A stretch of DNA of 64,000 nt. Source: Verrucomicrobiota bacterium (GTDB lineage: Bacteria > Verrucomicrobiota > Verrucomicrobiia > JABWAM01). The stretch spans positions 1-64,000 of the forward strand of contig JAHFSY010000014.1 of the NCBI GenBank assembly GCA_023269615.1, read 5' to 3'. Positions 62,339-64,000 of this stretch are shown one piece after another. The notes beneath the pieces are model-generated. The model was not told where the DNA came from. It ran no database searches and worked only from the letters and a program-made list of their open reading frames with translations. Each line of letters begins with the position of its first letter. Position 1 is the stretch's first letter. Made by a program: the position numbers and the translations under genes.

Positions 62339-63997
62339 TCACGGCGCTTGCAGCCGCAGGTGGCCCCACTCGGACGGGTCGTGGTAATAGTGCGGGCCGC
62401 CGGACCAGGTCACTTGCCGTACGCGATGCTGGTTGAATCCATCGGTGATGCAGATGTCGAAGGGAATGTCCGCATCGGCTTTCGGCTCGATGCCGAGGGC
62501 TCTCCAGGGGATGATTCCAAAGAGCCGATAACTCTGGGCGCTGATTCCGAACTGGGACTCGAAGCTGATTCCACCCAGTTGGGGGTTGAGCGCGCCGTCG
62601 CCGCCGCGGATGAGGGCGACGGGGGGCTTGATCTGGCGTTCCCCTCCCGGCGAGACGAGGATGCGATGGCAGTCACTCATGTCCGTATCCACATCGGGAA
62701 CTCGCGGCGGGCCGATGTCCAGCTCCAACCCGTCGCCGTCCCAGATTCTCTCGGGCTCCTTTCGCGCGTCACCCAGCGTGTGGTCGGTGATTTCGGACCA
62801 GATGAGCAGCCCAAACTGATTCCAACCGAAGCGGAAGCGGGCGCCAAACTGGCCTTCCATTTCGAAGTCGCGCCCGACCATGGTGGCGGGTGAAATGTCC
62901 AGATCCAGGCGGGGTGCGTCTGCCAGGGCGGACGGAATTTTGGAGAGCTGGGTTTCCGCAACAAATGGAATTTTCCAGGTCGGCGTGGGAGGTGCGGATT
63001 CACGTTTTGGGGGCAGCAGCCGCGAGGACCATGTGGGACGGTCGAGAAAGGCGTCGCGCGCGGCGCTGGAGCTGGCGCGGGGAACCAGCGGCTGGAGGTT
63101 TTGGGCGTCGTGCTCCCTCGCCTTCCAATTCACCTGGATGGCGTGGTTGTACCAGACGCCACCACGCACGCTGGAGGATTGCCCGAGGAGTTGCGAGACC
63201 ATGTCCTTCAACCACGCGTGGCGTGCCTCGCCTGCACGAGCGGTGGAAATGGAGGTGAGAAGGATGGGTTTGCGCGGAGCGAGCTGTCGCATCGCTCGAA
63301 TGGGCGATGCGAACAGTTGTTCAAAAGTCATCGGGAGCGCAACTGTTCCCGAGTTCCCAAAATCCAGGCCGTCCAGCGCCACGTAATCCACAAAGGAATC
63401 GCCGGGGTATGCCTTGGTCCAATCGTTCCATCCGGCAGCGGGGAGGGGAAAGATGTTGGGACCCCAGACCCAGCGCACGTTGCTGGCACGGCGTTCGCGG
63501 AAGAGCGTGACGACATGTTCAAATGCCTGTGAGACGAGCGAGGCGTTTTTCTCGTTCGCAGCGATGCTCCAGGGTTGAGTGCTGTGGTTGAATTGGCGCA
63601 GGAAATGCACCAGCACGGGTTGCCTGAACCGGAGAGCGTCATCGGCCCAGCGGGTGAGATACGCATCAAATTCGCCCCGGATGATGCGGTCCAGCACCGC
63701 GCCGCCTTTGTGATCCGGTGGGACGGCGTCCCAGAAAATCAGCGGAACGCGCTTCTCATTCCAGACCCGCGAGCAGGCATCCATCGGAAATGCCTGGGAG
63801 AAATCCACGCGCCAGGCGACGAGGAGAGGGGAGAGGCCGGTGAACGACTGGAATTCACGGATGGGTTCAAGTGACCCGGGAACACGGGGATCATCGAGCC
63901 CCCACGCGGGAAGTTTGTCTTCAGCTTTCGACGCGGGTGCGGGCCCGCAAAGCAGGCAGGTCGCCTGGATCAAGCCCAGCCAGCCAAACCACCGCAA
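62339..63997 (-). CDS. Exported GH26-like protein with CBM9-like domain; catalytic residues not conserved
   Basis: 552 residues if TTG 63997 is the start; the frame reaches the window edge, so the N-terminus may be longer. A hydrophobic leader (LGLIQATCLLCGPAPAS) is followed by a GH26-like barrel (about 40-290; VRWVWGPNIFP, YPGDSFVDYVALDGLDFG) and a DOMON/CBM9-like beta domain (about 340-552; GARFRFGWNQFGLLIWSEI, DGDGLELDIGPP). In GH26 mannanases the acid/base Glu is in HEMNG; here it is RQFNH (Gln135). The nucleophile Glu position is Ser249 (KPILLTSIST). It may bind rather than cut a glycan. Confidence 0.65.
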   Translation of the reverse strand: MRWFGWLGLIQATCLLCGPAPASKAEDKLPAWGLDDPRVPGSLEPIREFQSFTGLSPLLVAWRVDFSQAFPMDACSRVWNEKRVPLIFWDAVPPDHKGGAVLDRIIRGEFDAYLTRWADDALRFRQPVLVHFLRQFNHSTQPWSIAANEKNASLVSQAFEHVVTLFRERRASNVRWVWGPNIFPLPAAGWNDWTKAYPGDSFVDYVALDGLDFGNSGTVALPMTFEQLFASPIRAMRQLAPRKPILLTSISTARAGEARHAWLKDMVSQLLGQSSSVRGGVWYNHAIQVNWKAREHDAQNLQPLVPRASSSAARDAFLDRPTWSSRLLPPKRESAPPTPTWKIPFVAETQLSKIPSALADAPRLDLDISPATMVGRDFEMEGQFGARFRFGWNQFGLLIWSEITDHTLGDARKEPERIWDGDGLELDIGPPRVPDVDTDMSDCHRILVSPGGERQIKPPVALIRGGDGALNPQLGGISFESQFGISAQSYRLFGIIPWRALGIEPKADADIPFDICITDGFNQHRVRQVTWSGGPHYYHDPSEWGHLRLQAP

Positions 63998-64000
63998 CGA

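Overview
The window looks like a chromosomal segment of a Gram-negative, GC-rich bacterium of the PVC superphylum, most likely Verrucomicrobiota. This rests on gene content: a prepilin-like protein ending in an H-X9-DG motif, a DUF4838 protein, PVC-style AraC regulators, ADP-heptose/LPS genes, ThyX instead of ThyA, many GT-C membrane glycosyltransferases, and intergenic DNA packed with short dispersed repeats. No rRNA, tRNA, CRISPR array, prophage or classical IS was seen. The only mobile-type gene is a RAYT (REP-associated tyrosine transposase). No stretch above 300 bases lacks a gene.

Layout. 1-8 kb: end of sthA, the RAYT, a GT9 heptosyltransferase, rnc, glnE, a SurA-like chaperone and pdxA. 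8-12.5 kb: an AraC regulator divergent from a pseudopilin and a large DUF4838 secreted protein. 12.5-20 kb: mdh, pepA, then a tightly coupled run of hybrid histidine kinase, nadD, rsfS and heptose-7-phosphate kinase, followed by gmhB. 20-30.5 kb: PIG-L deacetylase, a TPR protein with an embedded C39-like peptidase, and four polytopic (GT-C type) membrane proteins, three of them in one ATGA-coupled operon. 30.5-35.4 kb: a tiny lipoprotein, PhyH dioxygenase/AraC, Gfo/Idh plus FAH hydrolase, and DUF3108. 35.5-45.4 kb: SCP-x-type thiolase, a B12-domain/MeaB GTPase fusion and an isobutyryl-CoA-mutase-type large subunit (a split IcmF); a PadR regulator with its own perfect promoter-operator and a membrane partner; then an acyl-CoA synthetase and a FadJ-like bifunctional enzyme. 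This suggests short/branched acyl-CoA metabolism. 45-54 kb: CNNM/CorC pair plus HAD hydrolase, glmS, alpha/beta hydrolase, M50 protease and a response regulator. 54-64 kb: tandem-domain ThyX, creatininase-family hydrolase, Xaa-Pro peptidase, EVE protein, an RluA-methyltransferase fusion, a CbpA-like J-protein and a GH26-like protein without its catalytic residues.

The most striking theme is the repeats. Three unrelated-looking palindromic families (A, B, C) share one architecture, a GTAG head followed by a hairpin, usually in inverted pairs, which is the hallmark of REP/BIME elements mobilised by RAYTs. The RAYT here is bracketed by two such elements whose stems show compensatory base changes. 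The elements sit mainly between convergent genes, supply stop codons to neighbours, and in one case are embedded in frame in a glycosyltransferase gene. A different repeat (F) is embedded in frame in both the thiolase and the mutase gene, and a further one (E) supplies the start codon of the acyl-CoA synthetase gene.
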